This document shows, piece by piece, positions 22,131 through 33,124 of a DNA stretch of 64,000 bases. Position 1 is the first letter of the stretch, and each line of letters begins with the position of its first letter. Under the pieces are notes generated by a model. It was not told the origin of the DNA and searched no databases. It worked only from the letters and a program-made list of their open reading frames with translations. The DNA lies in contig OZ020486.1 of assembly GCA_963971405.1 (NCBI GenBank), positions 14,345,419 to 14,409,418 of the forward strand, in the 5' to 3' direction. The position numbers and the translations under genes were made by a program. Source of the stretch: Psococerastis gibbosa (taxonomy: Eukaryota > Arthropoda > Insecta > Psocodea > Psocidae).

Positions 22131-23329
22131 TCGAGTCGGTTTTACTGATGACGTTATGCATAAAATTTTATGCGTGGAAAGCAGATATAGAAATGCCCAA
22201 AGTTTGAGTCGTATAAATTGCAAGGTAGCATATTAAAAAATATTTCTATTCAAATTTTGTTCTTTTATTGATGACATAGAAATAAAATAGCTTAGAACTG
22301 ATATTTGTTTTGTGAAGAAAAAAAAACAGATGCCCCCTTAACTATGATCTCATCTCAAAGTTTAAAACCCATTCATATTGCGCCACAACTGTTTCACCTG
22401 CACAGAAAAAGTTTCCATTGTCCCCGGCAACCTAATAATGGCTGATCCTGATTCCTGAGATGGCATCTCCTAGGAAGGGATTACCCTGATTGCATCACTG
22501 TCCGCCTGTGTCACTCCACCCTCGCATGTCCTGATTACGGCCCTGATTGCAACTGGAATATAACAGTGCAACTAAAACATGATCGGCAATTCTTGAACTT
22601 TGATTACTCTTTAAAATATATATTTCATGCTCTGATATAACGCTGTACAAAATTGTTATTATATTATATCTTAATATATATATTTCGACTGTCCGTGTGT
22701 ATGAATCCAAACTCTTCTCAAACGACTGGACCGATTATGATGAATATTGTTGTGTGTGTGTTCAAGGAGATTTGAGGATGGTTTAGATTAACACTTTCGT
22801 CCACTGGAGAATATATTTATAATTTGATTTTGGAATTTTTTACATTGGATCCGGCAGACTGCCGACATCAACCGACATCTAGCGGCAGACTGCGCTACCA
22901 TTAATTTTCGTTTATCCCGACAGTTGGTGCTGCGTGTGTGTTGTGTGTGACCACAATTAATTTACATGAGCAGTGACTGTGAGGCCGTAGGCCGAGCTGC
23001 CGCCCGCGACAGGCGCAAGTGGTGGAGGCAGCAGCTAAACGCTGCGCCGGGAACCGCTTGTTATTAAATATAGGGTAAAAAAAAAATGTTGCTTATGGTT
23101 GGATACCTCATTATGGCTCCACACTCTGCAGCCAGCAATATATGGAGGTAGCGAGTAGCGGGTAAATATAGCAATTTTGGAGTTGCAAACTATTTTTTTC
23201 TGTGCCATTGGAATCCATTTACTGACCAAATACTGCATACCTATATTTATTATTATTTTACCTATGCCCGGGCTTAATGTTTTACGTTGTTTTTTTTTAT
23301 GCAATAATATTTTTTTTTTTGCATTTCAG
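22131..23329. other. region upstream of the first Otx coding exon
   Basis: About 22950-23050 encodes EAVGRAAARDRRKWWRQQLN, a LINE C-terminal end related to 10600-10640. About 22690-22790 has the segment actggaccgattatgatgaat common in dispersed repeats. No promoter or 5' non-coding exon could be recognised. A polypyrimidine tract and cag (23308-23329) form the acceptor for the Otx exon. Confidence 0.5.
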
Positions 23330-23338
23330 GACTACCAC

Positions 23339-23465
23339 ATGGACTTCCCAGTTGGACTGGGGCACATGGCGGGGTACCTCAAGGGGCCCCAGTTCCCAGG
23401 CCATGGGCCCCCTTCACTGGCTGGCCCTTTCGGACTTAGCCACCTAGACCATTCCCCATATGGCG
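23339..23465 (+). CDS. otd: orthodenticle/Otx homeobox protein, coding exon 1
   Basis: This exon encodes the N-terminus of an Otx-class transcription factor, a nuclear DNA-binding protein that specifies anterior head, brain and eye in animals. The exon begins after tttgcatttcag (AG at 23328-23329) and ends at a strong donor gcg|gtaagt in phase 1. It encodes 42 residues starting MDFPVGLGH and continuing MAGYLKGPQFPG. The MAGYLK segment resembles the short M..YLK/FLK leader of known Otx/Otd proteins, so translation could also start at the inner ATG (residue 10). The frame is open upstream to the acceptor (GACTACCAC before the first ATG), so an additional upstream coding exon is possible. The downstream exons are 22 kb and 27 kb away. 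Gene identity rests on exons 2 and 3. Confidence 0.9.
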
Positions 23466-23636
23466 GTAAGTTCAATTTTGATACATTCAAAACCGTAGCA
23501 TTGTAAAGTACCATAATGAAGCACGAATTAAAGTCCGCATCGCATCCATTCATCTTCTCCTTCTACTCCCTAGTAGTAGTAGTAGCATGGTTGGACACAG
23601 TCCCAGGCCACGGTGTGGGCCCATAGGGCATGGGAC

Positions 23637-23770
23637 CTCCTGATTATAGTGGATTCCGAATCACTTGGGAAACACAGTGAAGTCACACGATTAGTTCGGA
23701 GGTGACCAGGACAAGTCCTACCATGTTTCCCTACCGGCACTGTGCACACTACCAAGTTATCTGCATCTTT
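23637..23770 (+). repeat. repeat J, copy 1
   Basis: Shares ctcctgattatagtggatt, cgaa.cacttgg and aagtcacacgatta.ttcgg with 45228-45385 in the same orientation, then diverges. One copy lies just after exon 1 and one just before exon 2. Confidence 0.75.
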
Positions 23771-24436
23771 GAACCTGCCCTGGTCCGCTGGATTCAACTT
23801 GGTAAGGCGGCCGGCTGGATTAACTCCCTACTGCAAAAGAGAAAAGCAGCCACCGCAGCTCTCTCTTATATAGATTCCTCAACTATTGAAAAAAAAGCTG
23901 CCTTTGATGGACGTTAATAGGTTTCGCTAATCCACAGACAACAGACTGAGACAATTATTGGAGTCTCAAGTTGCAGAGGGATGCCGAGAGACGGAGGGGG
24001 AGGGGGGCGGTGGTGGCTGCAGAATAGGGGTGGGTTTCCCTGGGGAGTGTTCGGCCCAACCACCCAACCATCCTTGTAAATAATTAACCGGGTATTAGTG
24101 GGCGGTGCCGCATGTTTGCAACTTCGCTGTCTTTTCAGAATGATGTATGATAAATGATTTAAGTTAGTTTTAAATCAATAAATAAATATATTGACTATAA
24201 TATTCGTAACAAGTTGTGCTAATCTCGGTTTCGTTACCAACAACTATTACTAACCTAAGAACTGCAATACTAAAACTTTAAACTACTCTTGCTAGTACCA
24301 TATACAAAAAATAGCAAGCCACATAATGCAAATATATAGGCTGTGCAGATTCTATAGTTAGTCAGTAGTATTTAGAAACTCTCCTTAGGAGTAGTAGCGG
24401 GCTTTGATTGGGAACAGAATAGCGATATGGAGATTC

Positions 24437-24726
24437 CAGGGGCGTAAAGTTAGGGGGGAGGGGGGCACGGTCCAACTTGCCCCCCCCCCCCAGCCTCGAC
24501 TAATGTAAGACGTGGTTCATACTTCATGGTCCCCTTTGCAGCAATATGAATGTAAGCATTCCTTTTTTAGCTTTGTAAAATCTACAGCTATACTTTACAA
24601 CTATTAAAATGCGTAAAACCCCACTGTTTTGCTCTTATATTTTCAATTTTTCCTTATCCTGCCTGATGACGTCATAAGGTCTACTTAGGTTTGCCCCCGC
24701 CATCATTCTAAAACTTTACGCCTTTG
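24437..24726 (+). mobile_element. hAT-like MITE, gcgtaaag family, copy 3
   Basis: Ends caggggcgtaaagtt and, reversed, caaaggcgtaaagtt. G/C-rich tracts near the left end and an AT interior identical in layout to 9680-9987. atggaga occurs on both sides, but offset by a few bases from the ends, so the duplication is uncertain. Confidence 0.8.
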
Positions 24727-24984
24727 ATGGAGAAACATCCTCTGGGTATATATTTGATATATCTTTTTCGTTGTATAAGAACATTTTTTGAAACTTCCCG
24801 TAACGCTTTTACGTGCTTACTCCAAGCTGTAGCGGATTCGGACTAAATTCCAATATACTATTATTTTTGGTTTCTCGCGCCAATCGCCTGACGTTGCCAC
24901 CTTTTTTATTTTTGGTATAATCCTTTTGAAAGAATTATAGGGAAATGTGTTTGAAAAACCCCAGTATTAAACTAGTCGGGTCTG

Positions 24985-25165
24985 ATCACTTGTCAAGGAC
25001 CCCCCCTTTGAAAATTCTAAAACCGCCACTGCACCTGCCTCATGTTTTTCTGTACACCATCCTCCTTTCTCAACCTTTTGTAAACTACAGCCTCCGTCTG
25101 GCACTTTCTCTACATGTCCCGTCCACTCAAATCTATTTTTCTTGTAAGTTACCAATACTTAACTT
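24985..25165 (-). pseudogene. LINE tail fragment joined to a hAT-like terminus
   Basis: Minus-strand frame FEWTGHVEKVPDGGCSLQKVEKGG resembles the R.TGHV.R.PDG motif at LINE C-termini. At the low-coordinate side the terminus cagtggcggttttagaat (reverse strand, ending at about 25033) looks like a hAT-MITE end followed by G-rich sequence. Confidence 0.5.
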
Positions 25166-26450
25166 TGTTTAGACAATCTTAACGAGATAAGTTCTTTTTG
25201 TTTTCTTATACTAATACCTTCGAAACCCCCAAAAGTGTTAGTAGCTTAAACTTAGGAGATTCTAAAAAAAAAGTACAAATCGAGAGAACAGGTTCATACA
25301 CGTGTCGGAAATCTTACCGATAATATAGTTTTTCCATGTTTTGTAATGCTTTGGGATGAGGCAAACTTGGCAGAATACTTTGTCAGTGGGTTTTTTTAGT
25401 TATGAGACATCAACCGCTGCTGCCAACTGTTAGGGTCCTTCATTGGTTGCCAAAATTTATGACATAACCAATAGGGAGTCGTAACTTTCTTAACTACCGC
25501 AGGATTTTGTGTTTTGGTAATCGTCTCAACTCTAAAGTAAAAACGGGATTTACAACTTTACAAATGCATTATAGACCAGGTCCATAACTAGGAGGGGGAA
25601 GGCTGCCCCGAAATTTCTTGGATTTACAGTAGTTGATAGAATTGAACTTTCCAGACGAGCGATATTTCACTACTATCTATAGGATCGTAGCCCCCCCCCT
25701 CCCGAAAAAATCCTGGTTTCGTTTCGGGCCTGTTACAGTGTTGCTGGCACTCCCCAGAGATACGACACCGGGTGTCTGACACACATCACTTTCCGACAAA
25801 TACTTTAAAACAATTAAATTAAAGTCCCAATCGAAAACGACTACTTGTCCACTAGTCTCTACCGCATTCTTCTTCTGCCCGGAAAACTCCCTTTTGTGTC
25901 TATTTGATACCTCCGCCGATGAAGTCACGAATTAGGTTGTTATTCATAAAATCGCCGCCGGCTCTACTATAATATGGACAGAAACTGAAACGGAAGGGGC
26001 AGAGCAACCCTTACCAATGTCTGAACCGCGGTGCCTATAACATGAACATGTTGTAAACTATGCCATTTTAAATTAATTCCCAAAAGTGCCTTTTCCATGT
26101 GGTGAATATTCTGCACAGATATTTAGGATTAGGGCCGTAGAAGTGGCGGAAAATGTTTGGGAAGCCCCGCGACCCTCGGGACCCCTTTGTCCCTTGTGAT
26201 TACTCCCGGGACTTTGGGGTTATTAAATTCCCAAATTACTCCGTGTTTCAATCAGAGTTCATTGCAGTGGAACATAAGCCTCCCCCCCCCCTCCTCCTCC
26301 CCCTTCTCCTCATGTATCACACAAAATACCATGCCCTTCTTCCTTTTTTACATTGCTCTTACTTTTACAGCTTTTATGTCATTAACTGTATAAAGTCGGA
26401 GAAAATCTCACTCCGGTTAAGTTTAAGATCTTACTCTCTCAAAAATTAAA

Positions 26451-26970
26451 GAACTGGTCTGAGTTTACTCGAACATACTTTCCAATTTATAAATTTCTAG
26501 ACATTGACATGCGTAATTTCATAGGAAATGATTTCCCTATGGTTAAATTTCAGATCCCTCGAGGGGGGGGGGGGATCAGCTCAATATATATTGAAAACCC
26601 CTTAAAACTCAATTGCATATTCTGGAACGAACAGACCAATACATTGTAACAGTAGCAACAATGGCACATGTCACGTAATGTATTGGAGCGTGAGCTTTCC
26701 ATAATTTCTCAAAAAATAATTTTTTGCACAGAAGCAAATATTTTTTGGGAATGCAACCTGCCCACTTTTGTTATCCTATTAAAAACCTAAAACATATAAC
26801 TGAAGGTAGAAATCATCGATAGAAAGGTTTCGCAGAAAAATTATTTTTTAGTCATTTTTCATTAACATTTAGTTATTTTTATTTTTTTACCCCCAGAAGC
26901 AAACTATCAAGGGGCAAGCGACTCCCCATTTTGTTAACATTAATAACGACTACAATATACATGTGCATTT
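26451..26970 (-). mobile_element. repeat family A, copy 4 (reverse, truncated)
   Basis: Starts with the reversed tail (gaactggtctgagtttactc), then actttccaatttata, a G12 run at 26563-26574 (the counterpart of C16 in the other copies) and the segment atcatcgatagaaaggttt. It breaks off near 26970, before the CTGT end. Confidence 0.85.
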
Positions 26971-27064
26971 GCTTTTTCTAGGCTTCGAATAGGGCAAACT
27001 CAGCTCACTCATGGATATTCTATGTATTTTATTTTATGGATGGGGGCCTTGCTGCCTTACACAC

Positions 27065-27212
27065 TCCTACACTTGCTACATTTTCTGGCCATGCTTCGTA
27101 GGGCATGTAAACCAGGCGGTCCCGGGCATTCCTAGTTGAGTGTAAGAGGGGGCTTCATAGCCCTAACTCCGCTAGGTTCGCTTAGTAATAGAACAAAAAA
27201 CTCCTTATTATT
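27065..27212 (+). mobile_element. tRNA-derived SINE, copy 7 (5'-truncated)
   Basis: Begins at cctacacttgctacatttt, lacking the tRNA-like head, and runs to agtaatagaacaaaaaactcc. Confidence 0.85.
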
Positions 27213-27401
27213 ATTTCAACAGGGTCCCAAATGACCAAATGCTAACAAATATCAACATGGCCTTTCTTATTGCCTTCTATAAGTACCGTACTGCTACTGC
27301 ACCCCTAGAAACCCCGTGGACACACGGCTTCTTCTACTTTAAATGCCTCTTCTATCGAATATTGGCGAGCATCATGGTATTTTCGACCTTGGAGACTAAT
27401 A

Positions 27402-27544
27402 AAAAATAAATAAATAATATTGTTTCTATTACTAAGCCAACCAAGCGGAGATAGGGCTATAAAGCCCTGTCTTACACTCAACTAGGAGGGCCCGGGACCG
27501 CCTGCTTTACATGTCCTCCGAAGCATGGCCAAAAAATGTAGCCA
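27402..27544 (-). mobile_element. tRNA-derived SINE, copy 8 (5'-truncated)
   Basis: Tail (aaaaaataaataaataatat) at the low end; the similarity stops at aaaaatgtagccag where a LINE fragment begins. The tRNA-like head is missing. Confidence 0.85.
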
Positions 27545-27786
27545 GAGACTACTGCTCTGAAAAGGGAAGTCGTGCTCTTGCCAAACGACTGTCTCAGGTT
27601 TTGAACAAGGATGTTCTTCTTCTGCTGCCGGAATTCCTCAGTCCTTCGTCCCTTGGATTATTACATGCAGAAGGCGATACTTTTCGTTCCTCAGCACATG
27701 ACCGAAGTATGTTAGTTTCCGATTCTTAACCGTCAGCAGCAACTCGGCCTCTATAACCATCGTTCATTTCAGGACCTCATCATTAC
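27545..27786 (-). pseudogene. LINE fragment, YFGHV.RNEKYRLL family
   Basis: Minus-strand reading NDEVLK..., then EAELLLTVKNRKLTYFGHVL and RNEKYRLLHVIIQGT matches the fragment at 5590-5905. An in-frame stop follows VLK. It is sandwiched between a SINE and the tail of the RTE-like LINE. Confidence 0.8.
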
Positions 27787-27788
27787 CT

Positions 27789-29712
27789 ACTTCTTCTTCT
27801 TCTTCCGGCTCTACAGCCCTTGGTGGGCATTGGCCTGCTCGACAACACTCCTCCATTCTTCTCGGTTTTGCACAACGCTCCACCATCTGGAGACTCCCAA
27901 CTCGCGAAGGTCATTCTCTAACTCGTCCTTCCAGCGGTTTCTTGGCCGTCTTGGCAGTCGTCTTCCCGTCATGCTTGCTTTGTACATTTTTCGTGGCATG
28001 CGTTCTTCAGACATCCTTACAACGTGTCCCAGCCACCTTAATCGTTGTGCTTTAATGAACCTTACTATGTCTTCTCCGTTGAGAGCGGCGTCGATTTCAG
28101 CGTTGTGTCTTATACGCCATTCTCCGTACTCGTAAAGGGGTCCATATATCCTCCTTATTATCTTTCTTTCGAGTACACGTAGTTTGTTGGCATCGTTTAC
28201 AGTGAGATTCCAGGTTTCCGATCCGTATGTTGCAACTGGTCTTATAAGGGTTTTGTATATTCGTAGTTTTGTGGCTCTAGAGATAAGTCTTGACTTGAGC
28301 AATTTTAGGTTGGCAAAATATGCTCTATTGGCTGCTGTTATTCTTCTGTCTATCTCTGCGCTAGTTTTGTTTTGATTGTTTACTTCTGCACCAAGGTAGA
28401 TGAAGCTCTTTACATTCTCGAAAGCCATTCCTTGTACAGTCAGGTTGTCACTTCTCCGTCTCCTTTCTAACGCTGACATTACTAGATACTTAGTTTTTGA
28501 GACATTTATTTCTAGTCCAGCTCTACTCGCCTCTACACATAGTCTAGCAAGTATCTCTCCTAGTTGCTTCCTATTTTTAGTGATTATGACTATGTCATCC
28601 GCATATGCGCAGATCATTTGTGACTTGTATACAATTGTCCCACTCTCTACTATATTCTGTAACGCTGCTTGCAGTGCCAGGTTGAACAGTGTAGCTGAGA
28701 GGGCGTCTCCTTGTCGTACCCCTCTGCCGAGTGGGAATTCTTCTCCACATCGTCCGTCTATTATTACACTGGCTCTGGCGTTTTCCATAGTCATTTTTAC
28801 TAGATTAACTAGTTTTTTTGGTATTCCTTGTCGGATCATTGTGTTATATAGGCTGTCTTTCCAAATAGAATCGAAAGCCTGTCTAAAATCCACAAAGAGC
28901 ATGTGTAGGTCCGTATTATGCTCGTAGCATTTTTCCATAGTTTGCCGTACAACGAAGATTTGGTCAACAGTTCCCCTGGCTGGTCTAAAACCACATTGGT
29001 ACTCGCCTATTATTTCTTCTGCAGACGGTGAGATTTTTCTTAATAGAAGATTTGAGAAAGTCTTGTAGGCAGTATTAAGGAGTGTAATTCCTCTGTAGTT
29101 ATTGCAGTCCAACTTGTCGCCTTTCTTGTAAATCGGTACTATAGTTCCTGTTTGCCATGCTTCCGGCATACATTCGTTTGCCCAGATCTTTGTAATAATG
29201 TCATGTAGTTCTTTTACAACCTCTGACCCAGAGTATTTTAGTATTTCACTGGTGATGCCATCTTTGCCTGGTGCTTTATAGTTATTCATCCTTTTTATGG
29301 CGTTTTCTACCTCTATTAGTGTTGGTGGGGGTATAAGCATTTCCGCAGTTTGTGGTAGTGGTTCTTCTTCTGGTGTAGTGTCGCTCTCTTTGTTGAGTAG
29401 TTCTTTGAAGTACTCGGTCCATCGTTCCATAATACTCTCCTCTTCGCCAAGTAGTTTCCCATTCTTATCTTTGCAACCGCTTAGTCTCGCCTTGTATTCT
29501 TTCCTGAACCAGTCTGTGTCTTTATAAAATTTCCTGGTCTGATTTTGCTGCCTTTTGTTTTCTATTTCTTCTAGTTTTTTGTTAATCATTTCTTTCTTCT
29601 TTCTGCGGCATACTCGGTTTGCATTACCTACGGACACACCAATACTTTTAAGTGTGGAAATTATTGTTACTTTTTCCTTATTTATTTTCCTTACGATGTT
29701 GACTAAAGACAA
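27789..29712 (-). mobile_element. 5'-truncated RTE-like non-LTR retrotransposon
   Basis: The body spans the open frame below plus a GAA-type triplet tail (plus-strand ttc repeats at 27789-27804). A second, older 3' end of the same family lies at 133-284. No endonuclease domain precedes the reverse transcriptase in this copy, so it is 5'-truncated near 29712. Confidence 0.85.
27811..29712 (-). CDS. reverse transcriptase of RTE-like LINE (partial polyprotein)
   Basis: An uninterrupted frame of about 633 codons encodes the reverse transcriptase that copies element RNA at a nicked target site. Visible features: a basic linker (residues 1-60); NYKAPGKDGI (144-153); IVPIYKKGDK...NNYRGITLL (191-212); GFRPARGTVDQ (241-251); catalytic Asp in LFVDFRQAFDS (about 272-282); RGVRQGDALSATLF (330-343); the YADD active-site box (370-373); a GLEINVSKTK thumb/palm segment (399-408); RPVATYGSETW (491-501); and RWLGHVVRM (559-567) before the stop. 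Both active-site motifs are intact. The frame begins with TTG just downstream of an in-frame stop, so the true N-terminus, including the endonuclease, is absent. RTE assignment is from motif style and domain order; a related clade remains possible. Confidence 0.9.
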   Translation of the reverse strand: MSLVNIVRKINKEKVTIISTLKSIGVSVGNANRVCRRKKKEMINKKLEEIENKRQQNQTRKFYKDTDWFRKEYKARLSGCKDKNGKLLGEEESIMERWTEYFKELLNKESDTTPEEEPLPQTAEMLIPPPTLIEVENAIKRMNNYKAPGKDGITSEILKYSGSEVVKELHDIITKIWANECMPEAWQTGTIVPIYKKGDKLDCNNYRGITLLNTAYKTFSNLLLRKISPSAEEIIGEYQCGFRPARGTVDQIFVVRQTMEKCYEHNTDLHMLFVDFRQAFDSIWKDSLYNTMIRQGIPKKLVNLVKMTMENARASVIIDGRCGEEFPLGRGVRQGDALSATLFNLALQAALQNIVESGTIVYKSQMICAYADDIVIITKNRKQLGEILARLCVEASRAGLEINVSKTKYLVMSALERRRRSDNLTVQGMAFENVKSFIYLGAEVNNQNKTSAEIDRRITAANRAYFANLKLLKSRLISRATKLRIYKTLIRPVATYGSETWNLTVNDANKLRVLERKIIRRIYGPLYEYGEWRIRHNAEIDAALNGEDIVRFIKAQRLRWLGHVVRMSEERMPRKMYKASMTGRRLPRRPRNRWKDELENDLRELGVSRWWSVVQNREEWRSVVEQANAHQGL

Positions 29713-30519
29713 AAGTTACCATGAGTTTCCATAGAAATAGCAATACTCCTGTTATATTTGGTAATACGCTTACAGGTATAACCCGATGTTGCCATGGTCA
29801 TATTAAATATTACAATACTCTTTGGTTATGGCGATGCATATTAATTCTTAAGGCTGAAATAAATGTAGTCTGCATGGAGTTTGTCATCCTCACAGAGACA
29901 CAGTGCTCTGAATCTAAAAGTGAAAGTAAAATGCAGAAAGTGGAATTCAGCGGGGGGGGGGGGGTTTAAGCGGATGATTCGGCTTTTATCGTCTTCAAAG
30001 CAGACTAATGAATCAAATCAAGCTACCTCTTTCTCGGGCGGGCGGCACCCTTCTCTATTTTTCATCTAACTGGGCACTAATGGCTCTAATTGATTGTTTC
30101 GTGCGATTGCAGTTGCTCTGTTTTATACAGTACGACCTTTCTCATTATTTTCTGCTAAGCCTGTACTATGACTTGTTATTTTTGAGGGCAAGAACCTTTA
30201 AAGCTGTAGCCCAGATCATTATTGTTGGAAAAGCGAAAAGGATTGTAAGGGTTATAATTTGCTTGTTGTCGATTGTTATCTGAGTATTATAAGAGCTATA
30301 CAATGAAAAGATGATCCGCATGCTACACAAAATATTTTTTAGATTTTATTATTAGTTTGTGGGTTGCTCCCAGCATGGACTGCAGCTTTGTTGATAGGCA
30401 TTCAATCACCAAGCACTGGAATCGGAAAAGACATAAATAAATGTTAAGAATTTATACATAACTTAGAATGGAATGCACGATTTCTCGGATTCCACTGTAA
30501 GTCCCGACATTTAATACTT

Positions 30520-31370
30520 ATTGCTTTCCAATTTATACGTAGTATAAGGAAAGCTTTGTGACGGTCGAAATTTTTGATTCCGCGATTTCAACGGATTTAT
30601 ATGTTTTAAGGTCCCAGGAACCCAAAAAAGTGTTTTTTTACGAAATGTCTGTCTGTCGGTCTGTCGGTCTGTCTGTTCGTCGATTTCCGGGCAAACTACC
30701 CAGTGGATTTAAGTGAAATTTGGCACGTAGGTTCACAAAAATCATACATCGGGAACAGTTTTTTTTTTTTTTGGGCTAACTCATTTTGGGGGGTTTTATT
30801 CTCAAAAAACTCCAAAAAAACGTCTAAAAAAGTTATTTATCCAAAACGGCTCCAACGATTTCTTTTAAATTCACATATTTTTTAGTCGTTATTAATGTTG
30901 ATAAAATGCGGGGGGTCACTTATCCCTTGATAGTTTGCTTCTGGGGGTAAAAAAATAAAAATAACTTAATTTTAATGAAAAATGACGAAAAAATAATATT
31001 TCTGCGAAACTTTTCTATCGATGATTTCTACCTTCAGGTATGGTTTAGGTGTTAAGTTGAGTAACGAAACCGGACAGTTTGCTTTCCCAAAAACCTATTT
31101 GCTTTTGCGCAAAAATTTTTTTTTGAAAAAATGATAGAAACTACACGCTAAAATGCTTTGCCTGCCCTGCCATTATTACTGTGTTGTAATGTGTTTTAAA
31201 TATATTGAGGCTATCTCACCTCCAGTGACGTCAGGTGGACACCCCCCCCCCCCCCCCGAGATATCCGAAATTTAACCATAGGAAAATCATTTACCATGAA
31301 ATTATTCATTTTCCCCTCCCTACTAATTGATAAATAGGAAAGCATGTTCGAGTAAACTCGGACCGGTTCT
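30520..31370 (+). mobile_element. repeat family A, copy 2
   Basis: Same layout as 7212-8110: attgctttccaatttatacg start, CTGT/CGGT microsatellite, C16 run at 31242-31257, and the cgagtaaactcggaccggttct tail. Confidence 0.9.
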
Positions 31371-31375
31371 AATTT

Positions 31376-31970
31376 ATTGCTTTCCAATTTCTACGTAGTA
31401 TAAGGAAAGCTTTGTGATGGTCGAAATTTTCGATTCCGAGATTTCAACGGATTTACACGTTTTGAGGTACCAGGAACCCAAAAAAGTGGTTTTTACGAAA
31501 TGTCTGTCTGTCGCTCTGTCTGTCGCTCTGTCGCTCTGTCTGTCTGTGCGTTGATTTCCGGGCAAACTACTCAGTCGATTTTGATGAAATTCGGCATGTA
31601 GGTTCAAAAAAAATCATACCTCGAGAAGTTTTCTTTATTTGGGGCTAACTCAATTTGGGGGGTTTTATTTTCCAAAAACTTCAAAAAAACGTCTAAAAAA
31701 ATTATTTCTCCAAAACGGCTCCAACGATTTCTTTTAAATTCACATATTTTAAATTCACATTATTGCTGTGTGATGATGTTTGGGTCTGACCTATTAACTA
31801 TATAGAGTTTACCTCACCTCCAATGACGATAGATGGACCACCCCCCCCCCCCCCCCGAGATATCGGAAATTTAACCATATGATAATTATTTACCATGAAA
31901 TTACTCATTTTCTCTATCTGCTAATTTTGATAAATTGGAAAGCATGTTCGAGTAAACTCGGACCGGTTCT
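31376..31970 (+). mobile_element. repeat family A, copy 3 (internally deleted)
   Basis: Begins five bases after copy 2, in the same orientation. Lacks about 250 internal bases after aaattcacat, but keeps the C16 run (31841-31856) and the constant tail. Confidence 0.9.
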
Positions 31971-32002
31971 TTAAATAACTAAGCAAAGGTAATATAGATT
32001 TA

Positions 32003-32171
32003 TGGCTCATTAAGTTGTAGGATACTACTTCATGCATTATATAATAGGTTATTAATGATTTTCGGTTTCGTACATACATAAATTTGAGCCCTCAATAATA
32101 ATTTTAATAACAAAATTAAAATTCCCTATTATATGCTGCATGAAGTAGTCTTCTACAACTTAAATGAGCCC
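32003..32171. mobile_element. ~169-bp inverted-repeat MITE
   Basis: The arms ggctcattaagttgtagga and actacttcatgc..tataatagg pair with the right side (cctattatatgctgcatgaagtagt...acaacttaaatgagcc). AT-rich loop. Target duplication not clear. Confidence 0.8.
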
Positions 32172-32192
32172 AATAGTTAATAACTTGCTTAG

Positions 32193-32514
32193 TTTTTTTT
32201 TTTTTTTTTTTTTTTTTTAAAGCGCGGGTCCCTGTTGGGAATTTGCGCTAGGAAATTGGGAATGTTTACCAATTATTTAGTGGTAGAGAGTTAACCGTTC
32301 TTTTGTGTAAGTAGTGGGGAAGGGGGGGGGGGGTGGTTAAATGTTGAAGATGAGACCGGTGGCTCTTAGGAATTGAATGATATTATTTGTGGCTGTTATT
32401 GTGTTTCCTAGAGCATCGGAGAGGGAGGAGGGTGCTCGTAGGACGGAGGCTCGTTGGACCGAGTAGGTTGGGCAATCGAGAAGAAGGTGAGCTATTGTGA
32501 GGGCCACTCCGCAC
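32193..32514 (-). mobile_element. 5'-truncated LINE 3' end with target duplication
   Basis: cttgcttag occurs at 32184-32192 and 32515-32523. The inserted piece, read on the minus strand, starts mid-codon and encodes CGVALTIAHLLLDCPTYSVQ (a C...H...C knuckle) on to NNIIQFLRATGLIFNI, with a stop at plus-strand 32337-32339. A 3' UTR and poly(A), seen as T26 at 32193-32218, follow. The 58 codons are free of stops, so this is a comparatively young insertion of a jockey/CR1-like LINE (clade inferred). Confidence 0.92.
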
Positions 32515-33077
32515 CTTGCTTAGTTAGTTAAATAAAAAATAAGAAGTATTAAATTTCACATATGACATATATTTTCGCCTTACATCTTCTCCTTCCCAGG
32601 GGAGGGGGCCACTGCCTTGAACATTGTTGCATTGAAATTGAGAAATGGATGATTCAGAACGCAGCGACACCATTTACCATACCTTTCTTTGGATGCTTTC
32701 TAACTGCATTTATGTTTTAAGTTCTAAAAGGCGGCTATTCCACTTGTCAATATTCCGTCATTTATGCATCAATAATGATGAGATCTTGGTTTTTATATAG
32801 AGTAAAAAAAATCTCATCATTATCATTAATATTGTGAAGTATTATATTATTGGTATTTGGTCTGCTCAGTCTGCAGTGCGCATATCGATCAATCGAGTGC
32901 TTTAGGATAGGACAAATTTATAGGAAGCCAATATTTAACCATGGACCAATTATTTATCATGGTACTATTGGTATACTTGTGCGTGGGGCTGAAGAGGGCG
33001 TGTCAGGATCGACGGGAGTGGAGGCATCGAAGTCACATGTTGCTGCCACCCAGCCATCCGGCTGTAACTTGAAGAAG

Positions 33078-33124
33078 ATATATATATATAGATATATAGA
33101 TATAGATAGATGTATAGATAAATA
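33078..33124. repeat. TA/GATA microsatellite
   Basis: Run of ta and gata units within otherwise unassigned intron sequence. Confidence 0.85.

Noticed and set aside
23177-23506. 109-codon frame covering Otx exon 1
   Set aside because: It runs from intron through the acceptor into the exon and past the donor. Only the splice-bounded part (23330-23465) is supported.
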